This document shows positions 54,857 to 63,900 of a DNA stretch of 64,000 nt, in pieces. This stretch comes from Aquitalea magnusonii (lineage in GTDB: Bacteria > Pseudomonadota > Gammaproteobacteria > Burkholderiales > Chromobacteriaceae). A program made the position numbers and the translations under genes. A model generated the notes under the pieces. That model saw nothing but the letters and a program-made list of their open reading frames with translations, had not been told where the DNA came from and did not search any database. Where the stretch lies: NCBI RefSeq assembly GCF_003202035.1, contig NZ_QJKC01000002.1:1-64000 (forward strand). The letters run 5' to 3'. Position 1 is the stretch's first letter; each line of letters opens with the position of its first letter.

Positions 54857-56335
54857 TTAAATCGGTTTCGGATTGGGTGATGTTGGCTGGCCGGCGCTGT
54901 TATCCCAGCTGCCGCCCAGCGCGCGGATCAGGCTGAGCGAGGCCAGGTAACGGTCCTGGCGGATGCTCAAGGCCTGACGCCGGATGCTCAGCTCGCTGCG
55001 CTGGGCGTCCAGCAGCTCCAGCTGACCGGTCTGGCCGTTGCGATAGCGCGAGTCGGCCAGCGCACTGGCGCGGGCTGCGCTGTCCACTGCTTGCTGCTGG
55101 GCGGCCTCCTGCTGCGCCAGCAGGCGGATGTCGCTGAGCGAATCCTCCACCTCGGCCAGTGACTGCAAAATGCTGTGGCGATAATCGGCCATGGCCACGT
55201 CCATGTCGGCACGGGCTGAACCCAGCAGTGCCTGACGGCGGCCGCCATCCAGCAGCGGCAAGGACAGCAGGCCTTCCACCGACCAGGCGCGGGCCGACCA
55301 GCGGAAGATGTCGCGCAGCTGCGAGCTGGCATAGCCACCGGCCGAGGTGAGCGTCAGGTCCGGAAACCAGGCAGCTTGCGCCACGCCGACGCGGGTCTGG
55401 GCGGCCAGCAGCTTGCGCTGGGCGGCTGCCACATCGGGACGACGCGCCAGCATGGCTGCGGGCAAGCCGGCGGGAATCTGCGGCAGGCTGGCATTCCAGC
55501 TGCTTTCTTCCAGATGGAAGCCGGACGCCGGCTGGCCCAGCAACACTGCCAGCGCGTTTTCCAGCTGGGCACGCTGGCGGTCCAGCGCAATGGCCTGGGC
55601 GCGGGTGGCTTCGCTGTCGGCTTCGATGCGCGCCAGCGACAGCCCGGACTCCTCCCCGGCCTGATAGCGCTGGCGGGTCAGCTGTGCGGTGCGGGCATAG
55701 GACTGCACGGTGTCTTGCAGCAGCTGGCGTTGCTGGTCGAGCAGGCGCAGGCTGAAGTAAGTCTGTGCCACCTGACTGGCAATCAGCAGACGGCTGCCTT
55801 GCAGCAGCGCGGCACTGGCTTGGGCATCCAGCGCAGCGGCGCGGCTGGCACCGGACAGGCGACCGGCCAGGTCGATTTCATAGCTGAAATTGGCCCCGAC
55901 GCTGGTCAGCTTCACCGGCGTGGTGTTGCTGCTGTTCAGCAAGTTGGTGCCGGACGGCCCGGCCCCGGCCTGCGTGCCACGCGCACTGCCAATATTCACG
56001 CCCAGCTGCGGCATGCGGTCGGCATCGGCCACGCCCAGTGCGGCGCGGGCCTGTTGCAGACGGGCCGCCGCGGCGGCGAGGTCGGTATTGTGTTGCAGCG
56101 CGCTGTCGATCAGCCGGTTCAGCGTGCTGTCGTGATAGGCCAGCCACCAGTCGCCACGGGTGGCGGCATCGGCGGGTGCGGCCAGCGTCCAGCTGCCCTC
56201 CGCCAGCGTGGCCACTGGCGGGTTCTTGTAGCTGGCCGGCGTGGCCGGCAGCTGGCTGCCGTCAATGGCGGGCGGTGTGGCGCAGGCGCTTAGCGCAGCC
56301 GCCAGCAACAGGCCCAGGGTGATTTTGTTGATCAT
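54857..56335 (-). CDS. RND efflux outer-membrane channel (NodT/OprM family)
   Basis: 492 residues from ATG 56335 after AAGGAAG. Lipoprotein signal with LAAALSACATPP. Two repeats of the OEP fold; DWWLAYHDSTLNRLIDSALQ and ARRPDVAAAQRKLLAAQTRV are typical. It forms the trimeric exit duct for the RND pump encoded 12 bases upstream. Confidence 0.9.
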   Translation of the reverse strand: MINKITLGLLLAAALSACATPPAIDGSQLPATPASYKNPPVATLAEGSWTLAAPADAATRGDWWLAYHDSTLNRLIDSALQHNTDLAAAAARLQQARAALGVADADRMPQLGVNIGSARGTQAGAGPSGTNLLNSSNTTPVKLTSVGANFSYEIDLAGRLSGASRAAALDAQASAALLQGSRLLIASQVAQTYFSLRLLDQQRQLLQDTVQSYARTAQLTRQRYQAGEESGLSLARIEADSEATRAQAIALDRQRAQLENALAVLLGQPASGFHLEESSWNASLPQIPAGLPAAMLARRPDVAAAQRKLLAAQTRVGVAQAAWFPDLTLTSAGGYASSQLRDIFRWSARAWSVEGLLSLPLLDGGRRQALLGSARADMDVAMADYRHSILQSLAEVEDSLSDIRLLAQQEAAQQQAVDSAARASALADSRYRNGQTGQLELLDAQRSELSIRRQALSIRQDRYLASLSLIRALGGSWDNSAGQPTSPNPKPI

Positions 56336-56347
56336 CAATCCGCTTCC

Positions 56348-59300
56348 TTATTCAACATGGTGGTGCTGGACAGCCGGGTGCAGTGCATGGCCGTGCTCAT
56401 GCCCCATGGGCGGCTGGGCAATCGGGTCCAGGTGCGGCACCTGGCCGTGCAGCTTCAGTGGCCGGTTGCCGGACAGGCGGCGCATCAGCACATAAAACAC
56501 CGGGGTGAGGAACAGCCCGAATACCGTGACACCGATCATCCCGCTGAATACCGCCACGCCCATGGCATTGCGCATTTCAGCCCCGGCGCCATGTGCCAGC
56601 ACCAGCGGCAACACACCCATGATGAAGGCCATCGAGGTCATCAGGATGGGGCGCAAGCGCAGGCGGCTGGCCTCGATGGCGGCCTGCAGCGGGCTGCGTC
56701 CGGCAAACTCCAGTTCGCGGGCAAACTCGACAATCAGGATGGCGTTCTTGGCACTCAGGCCCACCAGCACCACCAGGCCGATCTGGGTGAACACATTGTT
56801 GTCGCCGTGGCTCAGCCACACCCCGGCCATGGCCGCCAGCAAGGCCATCGGCACAATCAGGATAATGGCCAGCGGCAGCGCCAGGCTTTCGTACTGTGCC
56901 GCCAACACCAGGAACACCAGCAGGATGGCAATGGGGAATACCCAGCTGCCGGAATTGCCCGCCAGGATTTCCTGATAGGTCAGCTCGGTCCACTCGTAGC
57001 CAATGCCCGGCGGCAGGGTTTGGGCCGCTACCCGTGCCACGGCTTCCTGTGCCTGTCCGCTGGAATAGCCGGGGGCGGCACCGCCGTTGATGTCGGCCGC
57101 CAAAAAGCCGTTGTAACGCATGGCCCGTTCCGGCCCGAAGCTGGGCTTGACCTTGAGCAGGGCCGACAGCGGCACCATGCTGCCGTTGGCCGAACGCACC
57201 TGCAGCTGGCCCACATCCTCTGGCCTTGCGCGGAAATCAGCATCCGCCTGCACCCGCACGGTGTAGGTACGGCCAAACTTGTTGAAGTCGTTGACGTACA
57301 GGCTGCCCAGATAAATCTGCATGGTGTTGAACACGTCGGTCACCTTCACCCCCAACTGCTGGGCCTTGCTGCGGTCCAGATCAGCCAGCAGCTGCGGCAC
57401 ATTCAACTGGTAGCTGGTATACAGGCCGGCCAGTTCCGGTGCCTTGGCCGCACCGGCCATGAAGGCCTTCACTGCCTTGTCCATCGCCTCGTAACCCAGG
57501 CCGCCACGGTCTTCCAGTTGCAGCTTGAAACCACCGGTGGTGCCCAGCCCCTGTACCGGCGGCGGCGGGAACATCACCACAAAGGCATCCTGCAACTTGC
57601 CAAATTCGGCATTCATCGCACCGGCAATGGCATTGGCGCTCATGTCCTTGCCCTGCCGTTCTGCAAACGGCTTGAGGGTGACAAACACGATGCCGGAGTT
57701 GGCACTATTGGTGAAACCGTTGATCGACAGGCCGGGGAAGGCAATGGCGTGCTCCACGCCGGGAATCTTCAGCGCGATATCGCTCATGCGGTGAATCACC
57801 GCGTCGGTGCGGTCCAGCGTGGCACCGTCCGGCAACTGGGCAAAGCCGATCAGGTATTGCTTGTCCTGTACCGGCACAAAGCCACCCGGAATGCTGTGGA
57901 ACAAGCCCGCCGTCAGCGCGGCCAGCCCGGCATAGATGGCCAGCATGACAAACTTGCGGCTGATGGCCTGCTTCACGCCCTGGCTATAGCGGGTGGCACC
58001 GCGATTGAACAGGCTGTTGAAGCGGTCGAAGAAACCACCCAGCCAGCGATCCATCTGACGGGTCAGCCAGTCTTGCGGCGCATCGTGACGTTGCAGCAGC
58101 AAGGCGGCCAGCGCCGGCGACAGCGTCAGCGAGTTGATGGCGGAAATCACCGTGGAAATGGCAATGGTCAACGCAAACTGCTTGTAGAACATGCCACTGA
58201 GGCCGCCGATGAAGGCCAGCGGTACGAATACCGCCACCAGCACCAGCGCAATGGCGATGATGGGGCCGGAGACTTCACGCATGGCGCGGTAGGAGGCTGC
58301 CCGCGGGTCCAGCCCGGCCTCGATATTGCGCTCCACGTTTTCCACCACCACGATGGCGTCATCCACCACAATGCCGATGGCCAGCACCAGGCCAAACAAG
58401 GACAGGGTGTTGATGGTGAAGCCAAAGCCGTGCATCACCGCAAAAGTGCCGATAATGGACACCGGTACTGCCAGCAGCGGAATCAGCGAGGCGCGCCAGG
58501 TTTGCAGGAACAGGATCACCACCAGCACCACCAGCGCGATGGCCTCCAGCAAGGTATGCACTACCGATTCGATCGACGCCCGTACAAACTGGGTGGGGTC
58601 GTAGTCGATGGCGTAGTCCACCCCTTCCGGCATGGCTTTCTTCAGCTCGGCCATGGTGGCACGCACCTGGTCGGAAATCTGCAAGGCATTGGAGCCAGGG
58701 GCTTGCGATACCGGAATGGCCACTGCCGCCTTGTTGTCCAGCGTGGAATGCAAGGCGTATTCCGACGCACCCAGCTCGATGCGACCCAGCTCACGCAGGC
58801 GCGTTACCGCACCATCTGCACCGGTCTTGACGATGATGTCGCCGAATTCCTGCTCGGTTTGCAGGCTGCCCTGCGCGTTGATCGGGAATTGCAGCTGGAT
58901 GCCCTTGGCGCTGGGCGAAGCACCGACGCTACCGGCCACAGCCTGCACGTTCTGTTCGCGGATCGCAGTCACCACCTCGCTGGCCGACAAGCCATGCATG
59001 GCTACTTTTTGCGGGTCCAGCCAGATACGCATGGAATAATCGCCCGCACCGTACAGCCCCACCTGCCCCACGCCGTTGATACGTGCCAGCCGGTCGCGCA
59101 CATTGAGAATGGCGTAGTTGCGCAGATAGGTCATGTCGTAGCGGCCATTGGGCGACAGCAGGTGCACCACCAGCGTCAGGTCCGGGCTGCTCTTGATTGT
59201 GGTCAGGCCCAGGCGGCGCACGTCTTCCGGCAGGCGCGGTTCGGCCTGCGCCACGCGGTTTTGTACCAGTTGCTGCGCCTTGTCCGGGTCGGTGCCGATC

Positions 59301-59590
59301 TGGAAAGTCACCGTCAGCGTCATCAGGCCATCGGTGGTGGCCTGGCTGCTCATGTACAGCATGCCTTCAGTGCCATTGATGGCTTCTTCCAGCGGCGTGG
59401 CCACCGATTCGGCAATCACCTTGGGGTTGGCTCCGGGAAACTGCGCCCGCACGATGATTTGCGGCGGCACCACTTCCGGGTATTCCGAAATCGGCAACAC
59501 CCGCAAGGACAGCAGGCCGGCCAGGAAAATCAGCAGCGACAGCACCCCGGCAAAAATCGGGCGGTCGATGAAGAATTTGGATAGGTTCAT
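56348..59590 (-). CDS. RND multidrug efflux pump, HAE1 family (AcrB/MexB type)
   Basis: 1080 residues from ATG 59590. FFIDRPIFAGVLSLLIFLAG opens the first helix. GIVVDDAIVVVENVERNIEA holds the proton-relay Asp pair of helix 4, and GLSAKNAILIVEFAREL the TM11 motif. It is about 35 residues longer than typical, with a His-rich cytoplasmic tail (MGHEHGHALHPAVQHHHVE). It exports hydrophobic or amphiphilic toxic compounds using the proton gradient. The adaptor gene is 20 bases upstream. Confidence 0.92.
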   Translation of the reverse strand: MNLSKFFIDRPIFAGVLSLLIFLAGLLSLRVLPISEYPEVVPPQIIVRAQFPGANPKVIAESVATPLEEAINGTEGMLYMSSQATTDGLMTLTVTFQIGTDPDKAQQLVQNRVAQAEPRLPEDVRRLGLTTIKSSPDLTLVVHLLSPNGRYDMTYLRNYAILNVRDRLARINGVGQVGLYGAGDYSMRIWLDPQKVAMHGLSASEVVTAIREQNVQAVAGSVGASPSAKGIQLQFPINAQGSLQTEQEFGDIIVKTGADGAVTRLRELGRIELGASEYALHSTLDNKAAVAIPVSQAPGSNALQISDQVRATMAELKKAMPEGVDYAIDYDPTQFVRASIESVVHTLLEAIALVVLVVILFLQTWRASLIPLLAVPVSIIGTFAVMHGFGFTINTLSLFGLVLAIGIVVDDAIVVVENVERNIEAGLDPRAASYRAMREVSGPIIAIALVLVAVFVPLAFIGGLSGMFYKQFALTIAISTVISAINSLTLSPALAALLLQRHDAPQDWLTRQMDRWLGGFFDRFNSLFNRGATRYSQGVKQAISRKFVMLAIYAGLAALTAGLFHSIPGGFVPVQDKQYLIGFAQLPDGATLDRTDAVIHRMSDIALKIPGVEHAIAFPGLSINGFTNSANSGIVFVTLKPFAERQGKDMSANAIAGAMNAEFGKLQDAFVVMFPPPPVQGLGTTGGFKLQLEDRGGLGYEAMDKAVKAFMAGAAKAPELAGLYTSYQLNVPQLLADLDRSKAQQLGVKVTDVFNTMQIYLGSLYVNDFNKFGRTYTVRVQADADFRARPEDVGQLQVRSANGSMVPLSALLKVKPSFGPERAMRYNGFLAADINGGAAPGYSSGQAQEAVARVAAQTLPPGIGYEWTELTYQEILAGNSGSWVFPIAILLVFLVLAAQYESLALPLAIILIVPMALLAAMAGVWLSHGDNNVFTQIGLVVLVGLSAKNAILIVEFARELEFAGRSPLQAAIEASRLRLRPILMTSMAFIMGVLPLVLAHGAGAEMRNAMGVAVFSGMIGVTVFGLFLTPVFYVLMRRLSGNRPLKLHGQVPHLDPIAQPPMGHEHGHALHPAVQHHHVE

Positions 59591-59610
59591 GAATGTCTTT
59601 CGCGTGGAAA

Positions 59611-60813
59611 TCAGCTATTGGCCGCCGCAGTGGCCGGGGGCTGCATCGGCACCATGTGCGGCGCGACCGCTGCGCCGGGCTGCACTTTTTGCAGACCGTC
59701 GACAATCACCCGTTCACCGGCATGCAAGCCGGCGGTGACAATGCGCAGGCCATCGACACTGGCGCCCAGCTGCACCTGGCGGTAGCGCGCCTTGCTGTCC
59801 TTGTCGATCACCATCACATAGCGTTTGTCCTGATCCGTGCCGATGGCCTGCTCGTTCAGCAGCAGCGCCGGATGACGCTTGGCCTGCCCCAGCCGGATAC
59901 GCACGAACTGGCCGGGAATCAGCACGCCGTCGCGGTTATCCACCGTGGCGCGCAGTTTGACCGTGCCGCTCTTGCCATCCACCTGGTTGTCCACCAGTTG
60001 CAGCTTGGCCGGGAAGGTCTGCGCCGTGCTGGTGGCCACCTGCAGCGGAATATCGCCCAGCCGCGCACGGGCAGCACCGGCGTCCGGTAGCTCGGCCAGT
60101 GCCTTGTTCACGGTTTCTTCGTCGGCATCAAAGCTGGCGTACACCGGGTTCACCGACACCAGGGTGGTGAGCACCGGCGAGTCCGGCCCGGCCGATACCA
60201 GATTGCCGGTGGTCACCAACAGCTTGCCCACCCGGCCGGATACCGGCGCGCGAATGGCGGTGTAGCCCAGGTTCAACCGTGCGGTTTGCAAGGCAGCCTG
60301 CGCGGCCTTCAGGTTGGCATCGGCGGCGCGGGCGGCATTGTTGCGCTCGTCGGCATCGCGCTGGGCAATGGCGTGGTCGGCCAGCATGCGGTTGGCGCGT
60401 TCCTGCTCGCTGCGAGCAAACACCAGCTGGGACTGGGCGGCGGCCACCTGCGCAGCAGCACGGTCCACTTCAGCCTGATACGGCGCAGGGTCGATAGTCA
60501 CCAACAGGTCGCCGGCCTTGACCAGCGCACCCTCACGAAAATGCACGGACTGGATGGCACCGGCCACGCGCGAGCGCAGTTCCACCCGTTCCACCGCCTC
60601 CAGGCGGCCGGAAAAATCCTGCCAGCTGCTGACCTCCTGCGACACCAGCAAGGCAGCAGAAACGGGGACAGCCTGGCTGGCGGCAGCCGGGGCATCCGCG
60701 CGCACGGCCTGGCTGTGCAGGCCCAGCCAGCCAGCAGCACCAATGGCAGCCAGCACGGCAAAGGAAATGGCAGTCACGGCCAGCGGTCGCCGGCCCTTGA
60801 GCGGTGGGTTCAT
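59611..60813 (-). CDS. RND efflux periplasmic adaptor (membrane fusion protein)
   Basis: 400 residues from ATG 60813. An N-terminal anchor helix (AVTAISFAVLAAIGAAGWL) is followed by lipoyl halves (VELRSRVAGAIQSVHFREGA and TAIRAPVSGRVGKLLVTTGN), a helical hairpin between them (about 110-170), and a beta-barrel. Joins pump and outer-membrane channel. First gene of the efflux operon; the 293-bp region upstream contains ATGCA-N6-TGCAT at 61019-61034, a possible regulator site. Confidence 0.92.
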   Translation of the reverse strand: MNPPLKGRRPLAVTAISFAVLAAIGAAGWLGLHSQAVRADAPAAASQAVPVSAALLVSQEVSSWQDFSGRLEAVERVELRSRVAGAIQSVHFREGALVKAGDLLVTIDPAPYQAEVDRAAAQVAAAQSQLVFARSEQERANRMLADHAIAQRDADERNNAARAADANLKAAQAALQTARLNLGYTAIRAPVSGRVGKLLVTTGNLVSAGPDSPVLTTLVSVNPVYASFDADEETVNKALAELPDAGAARARLGDIPLQVATSTAQTFPAKLQLVDNQVDGKSGTVKLRATVDNRDGVLIPGQFVRIRLGQAKRHPALLLNEQAIGTDQDKRYVMVIDKDSKARYRQVQLGASVDGLRIVTAGLHAGERVIVDGLQKVQPGAAVAPHMVPMQPPATAAANS

Positions 60814-61106
60814 ATATTTGGTTCCGTAAGGTCAGCACAGATGGTCAGCGCAGGGCGCGTGACCGGTCAGGTAAGGCGACGCAGTGCCTGTGCGGGCTGG
60901 CCGCTACGGCACTGTCTTGTTGTCGGGTGAACAAAGCACGACGGCCGGCACATGCCAGCCGGGTATTCACCGCCAGATCAGGGACGCAAATGTATCAGCT
61001 GGCATTTTGCTGAACTAGATGCAATTTGATGCATGCCATTGTGAGATAAATTCATCAATAGCTGCGCAAGCTGCATGAGGGTCATGCGTGACGGGAAGAG
61101 TTGTGC
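60814..61106. promoter_or_regulatory. upstream region of the efflux operon
   Basis: No gene seen. The candidate site ATGCAATTTGATGCAT (61019-61034) has 5-bp complementary arms and lies in AT-rich DNA suited to a promoter. It may bind the LysR protein encoded just upstream. Confidence 0.4.
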
Positions 61107-62003
61107 CTAGCTGGCTTGGTAGCGCAAGGCATCCACCAGCAGCATCAGCGCACGGGAGGACTGGCGACGGCTGGGGTAGTAGAGATGAAAACCGGGAAAC
61201 ATTGCACACCAGGGTTGCAGCACTTCCTGCAGCCGTCCATCGGCCAGATAAGGCTGCACATAGTCGCGGGTGATGTAGGCTATGCCCATGCCGGCCAGCG
61301 CGGCATTCAGCATCTGCGGCAGGGTGTTGATGATGAGCTGGCCATCGACACGAATGGAAAACTTGTGCTCGCCCTGGGCAAACTCCCAGGCATACAGCCC
61401 ACCATAGGTGGGCAGGCGCAAGCTGATGCAGTTGTGCTCGGTGAGGTCACGCGGGTGGGCGGGAACGCCGTGGCGGGCAAAATAGGCCGGTGCGGCCACC
61501 ACGGTGGTCTGGATATCCGGGCTGATGCGCACGGCAATCATGTCGCGCGCCACCTGGTCGCCAAAACGGATACCGGCATCAAAGCGCTGCGCCACGATAT
61601 CAGTCAGCCCGTAGTCGATGGACAGCTCCACCTGCACATCCGGGTAGTCCGGCAAGAGCTGCGCCAGCTTGGGCAGCAGGTATTGCTCGGCGGCAAAGTC
61701 CGTTGCGGTAATGCGGATGGTGCCGGCCGGTTTGTCACGCTGCTCGCGCAGCACCGACAGCTCGGCTTCGATTTCGTCCAGCCGGGGGGCAAAAATGGCC
61801 AGCACCTGCTCGCCAGCGGTGGTCAGCGCCACACTGCGCGTGGTACGGGTCACCAGACGCATGCCCATGCTTTCCTCCAGCGCGCGCATGGTGTGGCTCA
61901 CCGCCGAGGGCGACACGCCCAGCTTGGCCGCCGCGCGGGTAAAGCTGCCCTCGCGGGCGACCAGGACAAAGGTGCGCAGATCATTCAGGTTTTCGCGGGC
62001 CAT
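61107..62003 (-). CDS. LysR-family transcriptional regulator
   Basis: 298 residues from ATG 62003 (or 62024). N-terminal helix-turn-helix FVLVAREGSFTRAAAKLGVS-PSAVSHTMRALEE, then a periplasmic-binding-like effector domain (about 90-295). It lies upstream of the efflux operon in the same direction. LysR proteins usually act on adjacent genes, either the efflux operon or a divergent target. The divergent neighbour is a TetR gene with its own operator. Confidence 0.88.
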   Translation of the reverse strand: MARENLNDLRTFVLVAREGSFTRAAAKLGVSPSAVSHTMRALEESMGMRLVTRTTRSVALTTAGEQVLAIFAPRLDEIEAELSVLREQRDKPAGTIRITATDFAAEQYLLPKLAQLLPDYPDVQVELSIDYGLTDIVAQRFDAGIRFGDQVARDMIAVRISPDIQTTVVAAPAYFARHGVPAHPRDLTEHNCISLRLPTYGGLYAWEFAQGEHKFSIRVDGQLIINTLPQMLNAALAGMGIAYITRDYVQPYLADGRLQEVLQPWCAMFPGFHLYYPSRRQSSRALMLLVDALRYQAS

Positions 62004-62020
62004 TATTGAAATAATCTCAT

Positions 62021-62052
62021 GCAAACTGGCGCATTATTTTGCAAACTGCCGC
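62021..62052. promoter_or_regulatory. direct repeats upstream of the LysR gene
   Basis: GCAAACTGGCGC (62021-62032) and GCAAACTGCCGC (62041-62052) are direct repeats 20 bp apart, about two helical turns, at the expected operator position. Confidence 0.5.
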
Positions 62053-62199
62053 AATACGCCAGCAGATTCTGCCAGCGATAGCGGCGACAGGCCTGCTTTG
62101 CCCGGCAAGCAGCGACAGCGGCCAGCCAGACCATTGCCGCAACACATCTCCCGCCAGCCGTGCAGCGCACTTGCCTGTGACAGATGCGCACAGCTAGAA

Positions 62200-62213
62200 T
62201 GAGTAATTACTCA
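62200..62213. promoter_or_regulatory. TetR operator 1
   Basis: TGAGTAATTACTCA is a perfect 14-bp palindrome 17 bases before the TetR start codon. Confidence 0.7.
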
Positions 62214-62229
62214 CTTACTTTCCCCACCC

Positions 62230-62799
62230 ATGGCCCTCCCCCGCAGTGAAGAAAAACGCATCGCCCTGCTGGAATCTGCCGCCGCCATCATGGCTGCGCA
62301 GGGGCTGGGTGCGTCCACTGCGTCGATTGCCCGTGGTGCTGGCGTGGCCGAAGGCACGCTGTTCCGCTATTTCGCCACCAAGGACGTGCTGTACAACGCG
62401 CTTTACACCCACCTGAAGCTGGACCTGGCTGCCGCGCTGCGCCAGCACATGGCCGTGCACGACAGTCTGGACGAACAAGTACGTGCACTGTGGGATGCCT
62501 ACATCGACTGGGGCGTCAGCAATCTGTCCTTTTTCAAGACGCTGAACCAGCTGGTGGTATCGGACAAGGTAACGGCAGAAACCCGCAGCACGGTGGCAAG
62601 CCAGCTGTCCGATATCAAATGCATCGCCCAGGCCTGCTCTGACAACAACGGCCTTGCCGCCCTGCCCGGCGGTTTTGCCGATGCCGTATTCATGGCGCTG
62701 GCAGAAACCACCATCCAGTTTGTAGTGCGGGACCCGGCCAATGGCCAGGCCTACAAAAGCGCCGGATTCCGGGTGTTCTGGTCCGGCTCGGTGCGCTGA
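62230..62799 (+). CDS. TetR-family transcriptional regulator
   Basis: 189 residues from ATG 62230. The helix-turn-helix is ASTASIARGAGVAEGTLFRY-FATKDVLYNAL in the first 60 residues; the ligand domain is unassigned. The palindromes TGAGTAATTACTCA upstream and GTGAGTACTCAC downstream share the half-site GAGTA, so it probably represses itself and the reductase-like gene that follows. Confidence 0.9.
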   Translation: MALPRSEEKRIALLESAAAIMAAQGLGASTASIARGAGVAEGTLFRYFATKDVLYNALYTHLKLDLAAALRQHMAVHDSLDEQVRALWDAYIDWGVSNLSFFKTLNQLVVSDKVTAETRSTVASQLSDIKCIAQACSDNNGLAALPGGFADAVFMALAETTIQFVVRDPANGQAYKSAGFRVFWSGSVR

Positions 62800-62832
62800 A
62801 ATATTGCGCTGTATTTTTTGCTCGATAAATGA

Positions 62833-62844
62833 GTGAGTACTCAC
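62833..62844. promoter_or_regulatory. TetR operator 2
   Basis: GTGAGTACTCAC is a perfect 12-bp palindrome ending 14 bases before the next start codon, sharing half-sites with operator 1. Confidence 0.65.
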
Positions 62845-62858
62845 GACAGGAATGTGCC

Positions 62859-63857
62859 ATGCACTATGCGCGACTGGGCCTTGGCGGCCCCACCCTCTCC
62901 CGACTGGCCTGTGCAGCGCTGCGGCCAGACCCGGCCTGCCCGGATGCTGCACCACAGGCCGCCCGCAGCATAGGCCAGGCACTGGATGCAGGCATCAATC
63001 TGTTCGATACCACCAGCTGCATGGATGGCCTGGCGGAATCCCTGCTGGCCAAGGCGCTGGGCAAGCGCCGTGCCGAAGTGCTGATCAGCAGCCGGCTTGG
63101 TGCACGGCGCAACAGCACCCACAGCCACCCCGGCCTGTCGCGCGCCGATATGGTGTGGTCCATCGAGCAAAGCATGAAACGGCTGGGCAGCGACTGGCTG
63201 GACCTGTGCGTGGTACCACATGAAGACCCGTACACGCCGCTGGAAGAAACCCTGCAAACGCTGGACGACATGGTGCGTAGCGGGAAAGTCCGTTATCTGG
63301 GCTTTGCCAACTGGCCCGCCTGGAAGGCGGCCAAGGCACTGGAATTGCAACAGCGTCACGGCTGGGCGCCCTTCTGTTTTGGCGAGCTGCACTACGCCCT
63401 GAATACCCGCAGTCCGGAACGGGAAGCCATCCCCATGCTGCAAAGCTATGGCCTGGGCCTGATCGTGAAGCCCCAACCAGCAGGCATGCCGTTCAGCAAT
63501 GCGGGCGCGCTACCCACCCAGGGCTACCTGACCGGCGCCACCGCCCCGGACAGCCCGCGCAGCAACCACAGACTGGCCGAGCTGATGCGTGACATTGCGG
63601 CCAGCCATCAGGCAAGCACCAAGCAGATTGCCCTCTCATGGCTGCTGGCGCGCGATACGGTTTCCAGCATCGTGCCGGCATTCAACAGCGCCATGCAGCA
63701 CGCAGAGGCCCTGCACGCCACCACCTTGCAACTGTCCGCCACCGAATTGCTGCTACTTGATGCCGCCAGCGCCCCCACTCCGCTGTTGCCGGACTGGTTT
63801 GTGCCGCAGGAGCAGATGCCAGCAGCACAGGTCGAGCTGGCAAGAAGCTGCGCGTGA
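62859..63857 (+). CDS. aldo/keto reductase-fold protein with degenerate catalytic tetrad
   Basis: 332 residues from ATG 62859, after AGGA. Barrel motifs GINLFDTTSCMDGLAESLLA, WLDLCVVPHEDPYTPLEETL and GKVRYLGFANWPAWKA place it in the AKR superfamily. At the catalytic positions Asp50 is present. The Tyr expected five residues later is Met55, the Lys expected in strand 3 is Arg79 (ISSRLG), and the usual LH motif reads VVPHEDP with the His shifted. It may be inactive as a reductase or use another chemistry. Under control of the adjacent TetR by position. An in-frame start at 62829 overlaps the operator. Confidence 0.82.
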   Translation: MHYARLGLGGPTLSRLACAALRPDPACPDAAPQAARSIGQALDAGINLFDTTSCMDGLAESLLAKALGKRRAEVLISSRLGARRNSTHSHPGLSRADMVWSIEQSMKRLGSDWLDLCVVPHEDPYTPLEETLQTLDDMVRSGKVRYLGFANWPAWKAAKALELQQRHGWAPFCFGELHYALNTRSPEREAIPMLQSYGLGLIVKPQPAGMPFSNAGALPTQGYLTGATAPDSPRSNHRLAELMRDIAASHQASTKQIALSWLLARDTVSSIVPAFNSAMQHAEALHATTLQLSATELLLLDAASAPTPLLPDWFVPQEQMPAAQVELARSCA

Positions 63858-63900
63858 AGCTGCGGCGCTCCCTATCATTTTCGTCCCGAAAGAGAAGCCC

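Noticed and set aside
56357-59584. 1075-residue frame antisense to the RND pump
   Set aside because: Long because of the GC-biased codon pattern of the pump gene; composition (Gln/His/Gly-rich) is typical of antisense shadows.
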